Positions 33,299 through 43,286 of a stretch of DNA of 64,000 nt are shown here, one piece after another. Origin of the DNA: Candidatus Alistipes avicola. Its GTDB lineage: Bacteria; Bacteroidota; Bacteroidia; Bacteroidales; Rikenellaceae. The first letter of the stretch is position 1; the number at the start of each line of letters is the position of its first letter. Location: assembly GCA_019118565.1 (NCBI GenBank), contig DWYR01000016.1:1-64000 (forward strand), given 5' to 3'. The notes below the pieces were generated by a model. That model was given only the letters and a program-made list of their open reading frames with translations. It ran no database searches and was not told the DNA's origin. Position numbers and translations under genes: made by a program.

Positions 33299-35797
33299 AT
33301 GATATATCCGGCAAACTTTGAACAAAAAGTAGGCTTTGATCGCTTGCGCGAGCAGGTCGCCTCGTTATGTACGATTCGTGGCGGAGAGGAGAGACTGTCC
33401 GCCGAAAAATTCAGTTGCGACCGACGGGAGATTGAGAGACGCTTGTCGCTTGCCGATGAAATGCGCCGCCTGTTGCTGTTGGAACGCGATTTTCCCAATG
33501 ATGATTTTGTAGATACCGACTCCATTCTGGCCAAGCTGCGGATCGAGGGGAGCTTCCTCGAGGTCGAGGAGGTCGTTCGCTTGCGCCAGGCACTGGCTGC
33601 GGCCGGTGGAATTGCAACGTTCATTGCGGGACGGGGTGAGGAGCTGTATCCCGAACTTCGACGCCGCAGTGCAGGGGTGGAGGCATTCCCCGAGATTATC
33701 CGCGCGATCGATGGGATCGTGGATCAGTACGGCAAGGTGCGGGACAACGCCTCTGCGGAGTTGCAGCAGATCCGGCGTTCGATCCGTGAGCGGGAGGGAC
33801 AGGCGGCCAAACGTCTGCAACAGGTGCTCACCAATGCCAAGAGCGCCGGTATTGTGGATGCCGATGCCGTGCTGTCGATTCGTGACGGTCGGGCCGTGAT
33901 TCCCGTCGCGGCGGCCAATAAGCGGAAGTTGCAGGGTTTTATCCATGATGAGTCGGCCACGGGTAAGACTTTCTATATTGAACCGGTGGAGGTTGTTGAG
34001 ATCAACAACGAACTCAAGGAGTTGGAGTATGCCGAGCGTCGTGAGATCGTGCGGATCCTACAGGCCTTTACCGACGGGATACGCCCCGAAGCGGAGCGGA
34101 TCGCCGAGGTTGGGGACTACTTGGCCGATCTGGATATGATCCGGGCCAAGGCGCGTTGGGCCATTGCTAACGGAGCCGGGAAACCGGTCGTATCGACCGA
34201 TGACCGGCTGGTACTCCGCAATGCCCGCCATCCGCTGCTTGAGCAGACGCTCCGGGTTCAGGGAAAGGCGATCGTGCCGCTCGAGATGCAGTTGGACAAG
34301 AACAGCCGCATTCTGGTTATTTCGGGCCCCAATGCCGGAGGAAAGTCGGTTTGCCTCAAGACGACGGGTATCGTGCAGTATATGTTCCAGTGTGGATTCC
34401 TGGTAACGGCTTCGGAGGTTTCGGAGCTGTCTATTTTCCGCAATGTGATGATCGATATCGGCGACGAGCAGTCGATCGATGACGACCTTTCGACCTATTC
34501 GTCCCATCTGGTCAATATGAAGAATATGCTCGGAGGGGCCTCCGGGCAAACCTTGATTCTGATCGATGAGTTCGGATCGGGAACCGAGCCTGTCCTGGGC
34601 GGGGCGATCGCCGAAGCGATCCTCGACCGCCTGCGCGAAAAGGGATGTTATGGGGTTATCACGACCCACTATGCCAATATCAAGTATTATGCGTCGAATA
34701 CCGAAGGTGTCGCCAACGGGGCGATGATGTTCGACGTACAGAATATCCGTCCCCTCTTCAAACTGGAGATGGGGCGTCCGGGCAGTTCGTTTGCCATCGA
34801 GATTGCCCGTAAGATCGGTCTGCCCGAAGAGATCATCCGGGATGCAAGTGAGAAGGCGGGCAGCGACCATATCAATATCGAGAAACAGTTGCGGGAGATT
34901 GCCCGTGACAAGCACTATTGGGCTCAGAAACGCGATCGGATTCGCATTGCGGACCGCAAGGTCGAGGAGTTGGAGCAGAACTATACGGAGCAGCTCTCCC
35001 GAATCCGGGAGGAGCGCTCGGCAATCCTGAAGCGGGCGAAGGAGGAGGCCCAGCAGCTCATAGCGGATGCCAACCGCCAGATCGAGAATACGATCCGGAC
35101 CATTCGGGAGGCGCAGGCCGAGAAGGAGCTGACCCGGCTGGCCCGCAAGGAGTTCGACGGGTTCCGCGATCAGGTCGAACGGGCCGATGCGGTGGATACG
35201 TCGCACGATGAACGGGTGGTGCGGGAGATGGAAAAACTCGAACGCCGCCGCCAGCGCCGCGAGGAGCGCCGTCAGCAGGCGGGTGAGAGCCGTCCCCCAG
35301 AGCCGGCTCCGCAGGTGAAGCCGCGCGAGGTGGAGGTCGGATCGAAGGTCAGGATCGCCGGTCAGGATATTCCCGGCGTGGTGCTCTCCTTCAAAGGCAA
35401 GAAGGCTCAGGTGGCCTTCGGACAAATCCTTACGACGGTCGATCGGAGTGTGCTCGTCGCTATTTCGGGTGCCGAATACAAGCAGGCGACACAACCCGTA
35501 CAGCCGCGCATATCGGTCTCGGCGGATGTGTCGGCCCGTAAACTCAACTTCAAGGACCATATCGATGTGCGGGGATTGCGTGCGGCCGAGGCATTGGAGA
35601 TCGTGCGGGATTTCATCGACGATGCGATCATGGTCGGTGTCGGAACGGTAACGATCCTGCACGGAAAAGGTACCGGAGCCCTTAAGGAGGAGATTCGCCG
35701 TTATCTGCGCAGTGTCCCCGAAGTGCAGCGTGCCGTGGATGAACACGCTGATCGGGGCGGTGCCGGTATTACGGTGGTGACATTCAAATCGGAATGA
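33299..35797 (+). CDS. mutS2: MutS2 family endonuclease/ribosome collision factor
   Basis: An 832-residue protein with the MutS-type ATPase (ILVISGPNAGGKSVCLKTTGIVQ as Walker A near 340, LILIDEFGSGTEPVLGGAIAEAIL as Walker B) but no mismatch-recognition domain. A KOW-like region follows (VGSKVRIAGQDIPGVVLSFKGKKAQVAFG), and a C-terminal Smr nuclease domain (HIDVRGLRAAEALEIVRDFIDDA, then TILHGKGTGALKEEIRRYL). MutS2 acts on recombination intermediates or stalled ribosomes depending on the species. The coiled region 520-640 is very charged. Confidence 0.94.
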   Translation: MIYPANFEQKVGFDRLREQVASLCTIRGGEERLSAEKFSCDRREIERRLSLADEMRRLLLLERDFPNDDFVDTDSILAKLRIEGSFLEVEEVVRLRQALAAAGGIATFIAGRGEELYPELRRRSAGVEAFPEIIRAIDGIVDQYGKVRDNASAELQQIRRSIREREGQAAKRLQQVLTNAKSAGIVDADAVLSIRDGRAVIPVAAANKRKLQGFIHDESATGKTFYIEPVEVVEINNELKELEYAERREIVRILQAFTDGIRPEAERIAEVGDYLADLDMIRAKARWAIANGAGKPVVSTDDRLVLRNARHPLLEQTLRVQGKAIVPLEMQLDKNSRILVISGPNAGGKSVCLKTTGIVQYMFQCGFLVTASEVSELSIFRNVMIDIGDEQSIDDDLSTYSSHLVNMKNMLGGASGQTLILIDEFGSGTEPVLGGAIAEAILDRLREKGCYGVITTHYANIKYYASNTEGVANGAMMFDVQNIRPLFKLEMGRPGSSFAIEIARKIGLPEEIIRDASEKAGSDHINIEKQLREIARDKHYWAQKRDRIRIADRKVEELEQNYTEQLSRIREERSAILKRAKEEAQQLIADANRQIENTIRTIREAQAEKELTRLARKEFDGFRDQVERADAVDTSHDERVVREMEKLERRRQRREERRQQAGESRPPEPAPQVKPREVEVGSKVRIAGQDIPGVVLSFKGKKAQVAFGQILTTVDRSVLVAISGAEYKQATQPVQPRISVSADVSARKLNFKDHIDVRGLRAAEALEIVRDFIDDAIMVGVGTVTILHGKGTGALKEEIRRYLRSVPEVQRAVDEHADRGGAGITVVTFKSE

Positions 35798-35821
35798 GAC
35801 GTAAAACTGTGAAATGCGGTT

Positions 35822-38194
35822 ATGCGATATAGTTTATCGGAAATAGCACAAATTGGCGAAGGCAGGCTCTCGGGAGAGGACCTTACGGTCGGGCGGATCT
35901 CGACCGACAGCCGTAATTGCAACGTGGGCGACGGAGAGTTGTTCGTTGCCATGCGGGGCGTAAATCATGATTCGCACGCCTTTGTCGGTGAGATGGCTCG
36001 CCGGGGTGTACGGGCATTTTTGGTAGAGCATCCGGTTGAATTGCCCGACGGATGCGGTTGTGTGGTGGTGGAGCGTTCGATCGACGCCTTGCAGCGGTTG
36101 GCTGCCCATCATCGGGCACAGTTTAAAGGCCGTGTCGTGGGTATTACAGGCTCGAACGGCAAGACGGTCGTCAAGGAGTGGATCTCGCAGCAAATCCCGC
36201 CGATGGTCAAGTATTTCCGCTCGCCGAAGAGTTACAACTCGCAACTGGGCGTGGCTCTGTCGCTGCTTATGATCGAGGGCGACGAGCAGCTGGCCCTGAT
36301 CGAGGCGGGTATCTCGCAACCGGGCGAGATGGTTCGCCTGGAGCGGATGATTCGCCCCGATGTGGTGATCTTTACCTCGATCGGTGAGGCTCACCAGAAA
36401 AATTTTGCATCGCTCGAAGAGAAAAGCGCCGAGAAACTGGTGCTGGCCAAGGGGGCAAAGACGATTCTTTACCACCGCTCGTCGGCGCTGCTGGAGCGGA
36501 TGATCCGCACCCTCTTCTCGAACCGGGAACTGCTCGATGCGGCCGATTATCGCCTGCCGGAACAGTTGCCCGAAGGGGTGCTGGCAAGCGAGGCGGGTCG
36601 GATCGATGCCCAGATCGTGGGAGCGTTCTGCCGGGCGATGGGATTCCCGGCTCCCGATTTCGATCGGATCCAGCCCGTGGCGATGCGCCTTGAGGTGAAG
36701 GAGGGAATCAACCGTTCGCTGTTGATCGACGATGCCTACAATTCGGATATCAACTCCCTCTCGATAGCATTGGATTATCTGCACAACATGGCAGCAGGAC
36801 GCCCCACGACACTCATCCTTTCGGATATCGAACAGAGCGGTGTGGCGGATGAGACCCTTTATGCCGAGGTGGCCCGGATTGTCTCTGCCGCGGGGGTTGG
36901 CCGACTGATCGGTGTCGGAGAACATATCCGTGCGGCCGGTGCTCTCTTCGCTTGCGACAGTACTTTTTACCATTCGACCGATGAACTGTTGCACCACCTG
37001 CGAACGGATGACGTAGCGGGGCGCGTGGTGTTGATCAAGGGTAGTCGGAACAGCCGTTTCGAACGGGTCAGCCATATGCTCGAGCGCAAGAGCCATACGA
37101 CGATTCTCGAAGTCGATCTGGATGCAATGATCCATAATTTGAACTGTTATCGGTCGAAACTCCGTCCCGGAACCCGACTGGTGGCCATGGTAAAGGCTTC
37201 CAGCTACGGTGCGGGTGATTTCGAGATTGCCCAGATGTTGCAGCATCAGGGGGTGAACTACCTGGCTGTCGCATTTGCCGATGAGGGTGTGTTGCTGCGC
37301 GAGCGGGGTATCTCGATGCCGATCGTGGTACTGAATGCCGACGAGGGCAGTTTCGATTTGATGGTTTCGCATCGGTTGGAACCAGAGATATATAGTTTCC
37401 GTTCCTTGGACAACTTCAGCCGGGCCGTTGAACGGGCCGGAGAGGAACACTATCCGATCCACATCAAGCTCGATACGGGTATGCACCGGTTGGGTTTCTC
37501 GGAGGAGGAGCTCGATTGTCTCGCAGAGCGGTTGTGTGCGACGCAACGGGTAAAGGTGGCCTCTACTTTCTCGCATCTGAGTTGTGCCGATATGCCCGAA
37601 AAGGACGAGTTTACGCACGCGCAGATCGCCCGGTTCGATCGTATGAGCAGCCATTTGGCCTCTTTACTCCCGTATTCGATATTGCGCCATACGGCCAATT
37701 CGGCTGCTATCGAGCGCTTCCCCGAGGCGCAGTTCGATATGTGCCGACTGGGAATCGGCCTCTATGGATTCGGCGGTACGCCCGAAGATGATTTGCATCC
37801 CGTCTCGACGCTCAAAACCCGTATCGTGCAGCTCCATCACCTGGCAGCCGGTGAGGCGGTCGGATATGGTGGGGCCGGCGTGCTGAAGCGTCCGTCGCTC
37901 ATAGCGACCATTCCGGTCGGATATGCCGACGGTCTGGACCGTCACCTGAGTTGCGGCCGATGGTCGATGCGGGTGGCCGGGAAGGCTGCTCCGATTGTGG
38001 GGCGAATCTGTATGGACAGCTGTATGATCGACGTGACGGATATACCGGAGGTGGCCGAGGGAGACGAGGTGGTGATCTTCTCGGCGGAGCCTGGCAATAC
38101 GGCCGAAGATATGGCCCGTGTCCTGGGTACAATCTCGTACGAGGTGATGACCTCCGTGTCGGGTCGTGTAAAACGAATTTATAAAAAGGAGTAG
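35822..38194 (+). CDS. murF: Bifunctional MurF ligase/alanine racemase
   Basis: A 790-residue fusion. The N-terminal 450 residues are a Mur ligase: GVNHDSHAFVGEMARRGVRAFLVE, the ATP loop VVGITGSNGKTVVKEW near 105, LIDDAYNSDINSLSIAL and a C-terminal ligase domain. The rest is alanine racemase: TRLVAMVKASSYGAGDFEIAQML with the PLP lysine near 458, HIKLDTGMHRLGF, and VGRICMDSCMIDVTDIPE with the catalytic tyrosine region. It would supply D-alanine and add D-Ala-D-Ala to the peptidoglycan precursor. This fusion is common in Bacteroidota. Confidence 0.94.
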   Translation: MRYSLSEIAQIGEGRLSGEDLTVGRISTDSRNCNVGDGELFVAMRGVNHDSHAFVGEMARRGVRAFLVEHPVELPDGCGCVVVERSIDALQRLAAHHRAQFKGRVVGITGSNGKTVVKEWISQQIPPMVKYFRSPKSYNSQLGVALSLLMIEGDEQLALIEAGISQPGEMVRLERMIRPDVVIFTSIGEAHQKNFASLEEKSAEKLVLAKGAKTILYHRSSALLERMIRTLFSNRELLDAADYRLPEQLPEGVLASEAGRIDAQIVGAFCRAMGFPAPDFDRIQPVAMRLEVKEGINRSLLIDDAYNSDINSLSIALDYLHNMAAGRPTTLILSDIEQSGVADETLYAEVARIVSAAGVGRLIGVGEHIRAAGALFACDSTFYHSTDELLHHLRTDDVAGRVVLIKGSRNSRFERVSHMLERKSHTTILEVDLDAMIHNLNCYRSKLRPGTRLVAMVKASSYGAGDFEIAQMLQHQGVNYLAVAFADEGVLLRERGISMPIVVLNADEGSFDLMVSHRLEPEIYSFRSLDNFSRAVERAGEEHYPIHIKLDTGMHRLGFSEEELDCLAERLCATQRVKVASTFSHLSCADMPEKDEFTHAQIARFDRMSSHLASLLPYSILRHTANSAAIERFPEAQFDMCRLGIGLYGFGGTPEDDLHPVSTLKTRIVQLHHLAAGEAVGYGGAGVLKRPSLIATIPVGYADGLDRHLSCGRWSMRVAGKAAPIVGRICMDSCMIDVTDIPEVAEGDEVVIFSAEPGNTAEDMARVLGTISYEVMTSVSGRVKRIYKKE

Positions 38195-38219
38195 CCGAAT
38201 ACGGTGTAAAATAAGGCGG

Positions 38220-38960
38220 ATGAAAGAGCAACAACAGAAGGAGAAAACAGAACCCGGGACTCTCTATTTGATTCCCTGCCCGATTGCCGAGCATGAGAAC
38301 GTATGGGATGTGCTGCCGGCAGCCAACCGGACGGTGATCGATTCGCTCGACTATTTTATCGTTGAGAATGTCCGTACGGCCCGGCGTTTTCTGTCGAAGG
38401 CGGGAATTGCGCGAAAGATCGACGAGTTGGAGTTCCGCGAGTTGAATGAGCATACGACCGATCCCCGCGAAGTGGATCGGATGATGGACCCGATTCTGGC
38501 GGGACGTTCAGCTGGGGTGATCTCCGAGGCCGGGGTGCCGGGAGTGGCCGATCCGGGGGCCTGGATTGTGGCTCAGAGTCATCGCCACGGCGTGCGGGTG
38601 GTTCCGTTGGTGGGGCCTTCGTCGATTCTGCTTGCTCTGATGGCATCCGGTTTGAACGGACAGTCGTTCGCCTTCAATGGTTATCTCCCCGTCAAACCGC
38701 CCGAGCGGGCGAAGGCGATCCGGGCACTGGAACGGCGTGTCGTGCAGGAGCGACAGTCGCAGCTCTTCATCGAGGCACCGTATCGGAATACGAAACTGCT
38801 GGCTCAGCTGCTGGAGGTGTGCGCTCCCGAGACGCGGCTGACCGTGGCGGCCGACATTACGGGTCCTGAGGAGTATATCCGCACGCGAACGATCCGAGAG
38901 TGGAGAAAGGCCTCGCTTCCGGAAATCGAAAAGCGCCCGGCAATCTTCATCCTTGGCTGA
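38220..38960 (+). CDS. RsmI-like SAM-dependent methyltransferase (tetrapyrrole methylase fold)
   Basis: A 246-residue protein of the SAM/tetrapyrrole-methylase fold: TLYLIPCPIAEHENVWDVLPAA, NVRTARRFL, GVISEAGVPGVADPGAWIV (with the glycine-rich SAM contacts) and VPLVGPSSILLALMASGLNGQSFAFNGYLP. RsmI methylates the ribose of C1402 of 16S rRNA. In Bacteroidota this shorter branch often carries the same annotation; whether it modifies C1402 is not shown by sequence. It lies 25 bp downstream of murF-alr. Confidence 0.85.
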   Translation: MKEQQQKEKTEPGTLYLIPCPIAEHENVWDVLPAANRTVIDSLDYFIVENVRTARRFLSKAGIARKIDELEFRELNEHTTDPREVDRMMDPILAGRSAGVISEAGVPGVADPGAWIVAQSHRHGVRVVPLVGPSSILLALMASGLNGQSFAFNGYLPVKPPERAKAIRALERRVVQERQSQLFIEAPYRNTKLLAQLLEVCAPETRLTVAADITGPEEYIRTRTIREWRKASLPEIEKRPAIFILG

Positions 38961-39022
38961 TGCGGCGTTGTGGTATGCATTTTGGACAACAGGATTCGTA
39001 GAAACAAATAAAATAACGAAAT

Positions 39023-39637
39023 ATGAAAAAGGAAAATACTTACAACCAGTCGGTTAATGGCGACGAAGGATTCGCACCGGGCGACGGATACCCCTCCTGC
39101 GAAGGGGAGTCCTGTGCCAATGTGTCAGATGAAAGGCCTGCCGATGCTGACACAATGGCAGGCGATGAAGGGGCGCAGTCGGGTGCGAGCGATGCCGAAG
39201 CGGCCTTGCAGGCGCAGTGCGCCGAGTGGCAGGACAAGTATCTGCGGCTACAGGCTGAATTCGACAATTTCCGCAAGCGCACGCTGCGCGAGAAGATGGA
39301 TCTGGTTCAGAACGGCGGTGCGGATACGGTCAAGAAGTTCCTGCCGTTGATGGATGACGTGCAGCGGGCTCTGGCTGCAATCGAGAAGAGCGACGATGTG
39401 AATGCGCTGCGTGAAGGGGTGAAGCTCATCGCGCAGAAGTTCGGCGATACGCTCAAGCAGCAGAACGTGACGGAGATTCCGGCTGTCGGTCTCGACCTGG
39501 ATACGGATCGCCACGAGGCGGTGGCCCGTGTGCCGGCCGGCAAGGAGAGTAGCGGCAAGATCGTGGATGTCGTGCAGGCCGGTTATATGATGGGCGACAA
39601 GGTGCTGCGTTTTGCCAAAGTCGTTGTCGGCGAATAA
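39023..39637 (+). CDS. grpE: Nucleotide exchange factor GrpE
   Basis: A 204-residue co-chaperone that releases ADP from DnaK. A variable acidic N-terminus (about 1-65) precedes the conserved coiled coil (EWQDKYLRLQAEFDNFRKRTLREKMDL) and the beta-rich head (FLPLMDDVQRALAAIE, then VVQAGYMMGDKVLRFAKVVVGE). Directly followed by dnaJ (25 bp), the usual pair. dnaK is not in the window. Confidence 0.95.
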   Translation: MKKENTYNQSVNGDEGFAPGDGYPSCEGESCANVSDERPADADTMAGDEGAQSGASDAEAALQAQCAEWQDKYLRLQAEFDNFRKRTLREKMDLVQNGGADTVKKFLPLMDDVQRALAAIEKSDDVNALREGVKLIAQKFGDTLKQQNVTEIPAVGLDLDTDRHEAVARVPAGKESSGKIVDVVQAGYMMGDKVLRFAKVVVGE

Positions 39638-39662
39638 CAAGGGTTGTAAAGTCAGATAGGTT

Positions 39663-40826
39663 ATGGCTGAGAAAAGAGATTATTATGAGGTGCTTGGCGT
39701 TGAGAAGAACGCCAATGCCGATGAGATAAAGAAGGCTTACCGAAAGGCAGCCATCAAATATCACCCGGACAAGAATCCGGGAGACAAGGAGGCCGAGGAG
39801 AAGTTCAAGGAGGCGGCCGAAGCGTACGATGTGCTTTCGAATCCCGAAAAGCGGGCTCGCTACGATCAGTTCGGTCATGCCGGTATGAGTGGCGCGGCCG
39901 GCGGTGCCGGTGGTTTCGGTGGATTCGGCGGAGGAGGTTTCTCGATGGAGGATATCTTCTCGCAGTTCGGCGATATATTCGGCGGCCATTTCGGCGGTGG
40001 ATTCCGTACCTCGTCGGGTGGTGGACGCCGTGTAAGCCGAGGCTCGGATATTCGGGTCAAGGTGAAACTCACGCTCTCGGAGATTGCCAACGGTACGGTC
40101 AAGAAACTGAAGATCAACAAGACGATTGCCTGCTCCAAATGCGGTGGTACGGGTGCCAAGGACAAGGATTCCTACTCGACCTGTACGACCTGTAATGGCA
40201 GTGGTTATGTGACGCGGGTAGAAAATACCTTCTTCGGACGGATGCAGACCCAGGGAACCTGTCCGACCTGCGGCGGTACGGGCAAGGTAATTACCACCCC
40301 CTGCGATGAGTGTAAGGGGGAAGGTGTCGTTCGTGGCTCCGAGGTGGTTGAGATCCGTATTCCGGCCGGTGTCGGCGATGGCATGGCCCTTACGGTGACG
40401 GGAAAGGGTAATGCTGCCCGCCATGGCGGTGTAAACGGAGACCTGCAGGTGGTGATCGAGGAGGAGCATAATCCGGAACTGGTACGAGATGGAAACGATC
40501 TGATACACAATCTTACCATAACGATTCCGACAGCGTTGCTGGGAGGATCGGTCGAGGTGCCTACGATCGACGGCCGTGCCCGTATCAAGATTGCTCCGGG
40601 GACGCATGCCGGTAAGGTGCTGCGATTGGCCGGTAAGGGTTTGCCCGATGTGAACGGTTACGGACGAGGCGATATTCTGGTCGTAGTCGACATCTCAATT
40701 CCGGATAAACTCTCTTCTGAAGAGAAACGGCTCGTGGAACAGTTGGCCGCGCAACCCGGCTTCCAAAAGGCGGGGACGGGAAAGACCCAGAATATTTTTG
40801 AGCGAATGAAAAGTTTCTTCCGGTAA
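39663..40826 (+). CDS. dnaJ: Chaperone protein DnaJ
   Basis: A 387-residue class I J-protein. The J domain has the DnaK-stimulating HPD ([11 protein letters not shown] near 33), then a Gly/Phe-rich segment (about 75-125), four CxxCxGxG zinc repeats ([32 protein letters not shown]) at about 158-225, and the C-terminal substrate-binding domain. The 3' end overlaps a terminator hairpin. Confidence 0.96.
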   Translation: MAEKRDYYEVLGVEKNANADEIKKAYRKAAIKYHPDKNPGDKEAEEKFKEAAEAYDVLSNPEKRARYDQFGHAGMSGAAGGAGGFGGFGGGGFSMEDIFSQFGDIFGGHFGGGFRTSSGGGRRVSRGSDIRVKVKLTLSEIANGTVKKLKINKTIACSKCGGTGAKDKDSYSTCTTCNGSGYVTRVENTFFGRMQTQGTCPTCGGTGKVITTPCDECKGEGVVRGSEVVEIRIPAGVGDGMALTVTGKGNAARHGGVNGDLQVVIEEEHNPELVRDGNDLIHNLTITIPTALLGGSVEVPTIDGRARIKIAPGTHAGKVLRLAGKGLPDVNGYGRGDILVVVDISIPDKLSSEEKRLVEQLAAQPGFQKAGTGKTQNIFERMKSFFR

Positions 40827-40842
40827 CGGGAGAAACTTTTTT
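40810..40842 (+). terminator. Intrinsic terminator overlapping the dnaJ stop codon
   Basis: AAAGTTTCTTCCG - GTAA - CGGGAGAAACTTT forms a 13-bp stem (one G-T pair) whose loop contains the dnaJ TAA, followed by TTTTTTC. It ends the grpE-dnaJ transcript, so mutL and its upstream gene probably have another promoter. Confidence 0.75.
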
Positions 40843-40935
40843 CGTATCTTTACTGCGGCGGACAACTTTTGTGACCGGCATCCGTTTGTCGTATGAGAGA
40901 TGTCCGTATGGACTTTATTTTTAAGAATTATCGCC

Positions 40936-41325
40936 ATGCTCGGATTTTCACCGTTTAAGAAACGCCCCAATCAGTTCAACTATATTCCCCGCTATTATGA
41001 TCCGCTCAAGGAGGAGCGCGATCAGCGTCGGGCGGAACTTCTGGGACAGAAGGCGGAGCATAGCGGCGAGGAGTATCGCCCGGGCCAATATATTCGGACA
41101 CAGAGCGCAGCCCGCTCGGAACGTCGCCGTCAGGAGGCCTCCCGCGGTTCGGAGCGAATCGCGATCCTGATCGGACTGGTCGTGGTGGTACTGCTGTTCA
41201 TGTTATTCGGATATCCGAAACTGGTTGCTTTTTTTACGACCCCGAGACAGGCACAACAGCCGATGGTCGAGGAGTTCAATCCCTATACCCCGATTACGGT
41301 AGTTCCTAACGATTACGAGGAGTAA
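40936..41325 (+). CDS. Small single-pass membrane protein upstream of mutL
   Basis: About 129 residues from ATG 40936 (MLGFSPFKKRPNQFNYIPRYYD). A charged, Arg/Glu-rich region (about 30-80) is followed by one membrane helix (IAILIGLVVVVLLFMLFG) and a short outer tail ending NPYTPITVVPNDYEE. The stop overlaps the mutL start by one base (TAATG). A similar small membrane protein precedes mutL in other Bacteroidota, as far as I recall; its function is unknown. The track's start at 40900 is upstream and less likely. Confidence 0.75.
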   Translation: MLGFSPFKKRPNQFNYIPRYYDPLKEERDQRRAELLGQKAEHSGEEYRPGQYIRTQSAARSERRRQEASRGSERIAILIGLVVVVLLFMLFGYPKLVAFFTTPRQAQQPMVEEFNPYTPITVVPNDYEE

Positions 41326-43226
41326 TGGCAGACCGTATCAAATTGTTGCCGGAGGTCGTCGCGAATCAGATTGCTGCCGGCGAGGTGGTGAACCGCCCCT
41401 CATCCGTGGTAAAGGAGATGATGGAGAATGCGATCGATGCGGGAGCTTCGACCGTAAAGGTCAATTTCCGGGATGGGGGCAAGGAGTTGATCCAGATTGT
41501 AGACGACGGTTGCGGCATGTCGCCCGTCGATGCCCGTCTGGCCTTCGACCGCCATGCTACAAGCAAGATCACTTCACTGGACGATATTTATGCCCTCCGT
41601 ACCTTCGGATTCCGGGGCGAGGCGTTGGCGTCGATTGCCGCCGTCTCGCAGGTGGAGTTGCGTACACGCCAGGAGGGGGATGAGATCGGAACCTTGACTA
41701 CGGTCAATGGCGGAGAGTTTGTTTCCCAGACACCCGTTTCATGCCCTGTGGGTTCGCAGTTCTTTGTGCGGAACCTTTTTTACAATGTCCCGGCACGCCG
41801 CAAGTTCCTCGAAAAAAGCACTACGTCGTCCAATCAGATCAAGGCGGAGTTCCAACGCGTGGCGTTGTGTTACCCGCAGGTGGCATTCGAACTGTTGATG
41901 AACGATCAGCCCGTGTACCGTCTTCCGGCCGCTACGCTGGCAGTCCGGATCGTCGATATCGTGGGACGTCACGTGAAGCAGAATCTGCTGGAGGTCGAGG
42001 CCGACACTTCGATCGTCCGCATCGAAGGTTTCGTAGGGCGTCCGGCTACGGCCAAAAAGGGGAATAACTCGACGCAGTACCTCTTTGTGAATGGCCGTTA
42101 TTTCCGCTCCCCCTATTTTTACAAGGCAATTCTGAAGGCTTACGAGAAGCTGATCCCCGATAATTGTTCACCCTCTTATTTCCTCTATTTGACGATCGAT
42201 CCGGAGCGGATCGATGTCAATGTGCATCCGCAGAAGACCGAAGTGAAATTTGCCGATGAGGAGGCGGTATGGCAGATCATCAATGCGGCCGTACGCGAGA
42301 CGTTGGCCAAGACAGGAGCTGTCCCGATGATGGATTTCGATCAGCAGACGAGTATCGAGATCCCAGTCCTGGAGAGAGGAACCGTTTATCGTGAGCCACG
42401 GGCCATGTCGAACGAGGCATACAATCCCTTCCGGGAGAATTATATCGATCCTTCGGCCGGAATGAAAGATCTCGATTTTTCGGGATTCGATGTCCCTTAT
42501 GACGGGTCTGTCGCTGCTGCTGCGCCGGCGGCTTCGGGCCGGAGTTCCCGGCTGTCGGATCTCTGTTTCCCGTCCGGTTCGGTTGAGGAGTTCGATTCCG
42601 AGCTGGAGTTTGTCGCCTCGACTGCCGATGCGACGCAACAGCGGCTGATCGAGGAGCAGGAGTGCTCCTTTTCGCAGGTTACGGCTGTGGGCGGTGGATA
42701 TGCGTCGGCTCTCTATGGCGGACGTTGGGTCGTAGTCGATCTGCGTCGGGCCCGGGAGCGGGTCCTTTACGACAACTATTCGATCTTGCTGACGAACGGA
42801 TCGGCCGTAAGCCAACAGCTGCTCTTCCCGGATCGGTTGGCCTTCTCGGCCGACGAGTATGCGCTGCTCGAGCAGAATGCCGTCGAATTTGCCGCGTTGG
42901 GTTTCGATATGGAGTTTTGCGGAGAGGGTACGGTCGAGGTGAAAGGTATTCCCGTTGATATTCCTCACGACGGCCTTGAAGAGTTGCTTTATGATCTGTT
43001 GCAGGCGTTCGCCTCGCCCGTCGATGTGCAGCAGTTGCGTCGTGAGAGAATCGCTGCCGTGATGGCCCGCAGCGGTACACGCACGCTGCCGCGTTCGATC
43101 TCCTCGGACGAGGCAGCCATGCTGTTGTCCCATCTGTGCGAGAGCGGCAATGTCAGCTTCACACCTTCTGGTAAACCCATCATGGCAGAAATAACCCAGG
43201 ACGAAATCCGGGCCAAATTGGGCTGA
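41325..43226 (+). CDS. mutL: DNA mismatch repair protein MutL
   Basis: A 633-residue protein. The N-terminal GHKL ATPase has all motifs: MENAIDAGAS, VDDGCGMS, RHATSKI, TFGFRGEALASIAAV, and FVNGRYFRSP in the transducer domain, which ends near 330. A disordered linker (about 335-430) leads to the dimerisation domain. The position of the endonuclease motif DQHA(x)2E(x)4E reads VVVDLRRARERVLYDNY, and the Cys-His zinc motif is replaced by FTPSGKP, so nicking activity is doubtful. The ATPase is fully intact. Confidence 0.95.
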   Translation: MADRIKLLPEVVANQIAAGEVVNRPSSVVKEMMENAIDAGASTVKVNFRDGGKELIQIVDDGCGMSPVDARLAFDRHATSKITSLDDIYALRTFGFRGEALASIAAVSQVELRTRQEGDEIGTLTTVNGGEFVSQTPVSCPVGSQFFVRNLFYNVPARRKFLEKSTTSSNQIKAEFQRVALCYPQVAFELLMNDQPVYRLPAATLAVRIVDIVGRHVKQNLLEVEADTSIVRIEGFVGRPATAKKGNNSTQYLFVNGRYFRSPYFYKAILKAYEKLIPDNCSPSYFLYLTIDPERIDVNVHPQKTEVKFADEEAVWQIINAAVRETLAKTGAVPMMDFDQQTSIEIPVLERGTVYREPRAMSNEAYNPFRENYIDPSAGMKDLDFSGFDVPYDGSVAAAAPAASGRSSRLSDLCFPSGSVEEFDSELEFVASTADATQQRLIEEQECSFSQVTAVGGGYASALYGGRWVVVDLRRARERVLYDNYSILLTNGSAVSQQLLFPDRLAFSADEYALLEQNAVEFAALGFDMEFCGEGTVEVKGIPVDIPHDGLEELLYDLLQAFASPVDVQQLRRERIAAVMARSGTRTLPRSISSDEAAMLLSHLCESGNVSFTPSGKPIMAEITQDEIRAKLG

Positions 43227-43230
43227 TAAG

Positions 43231-43261
43231 TTTGTCCGGCATGGAATAATCGTTACATTTG
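43231..43261 (+). promoter_or_regulatory. Bacteroidota-type promoter of the rhomboid gene
   Basis: TTTG at 43231-43234, a 19-nt spacer and TACATTTG at 43254-43261 match the consensus exactly. The transcript would start near 43268, 19 nt before the ATG. Confidence 0.65.
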
Positions 43262-43286
43262 CGTCTGTAAAAAAACATTTGCTTCT

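Noticed and set aside
35822-38194. MurF-alanine racemase fusion as a novelty
   Set aside because: The fusion is well known in Bacteroidota, so it is annotated but not reported as a finding.
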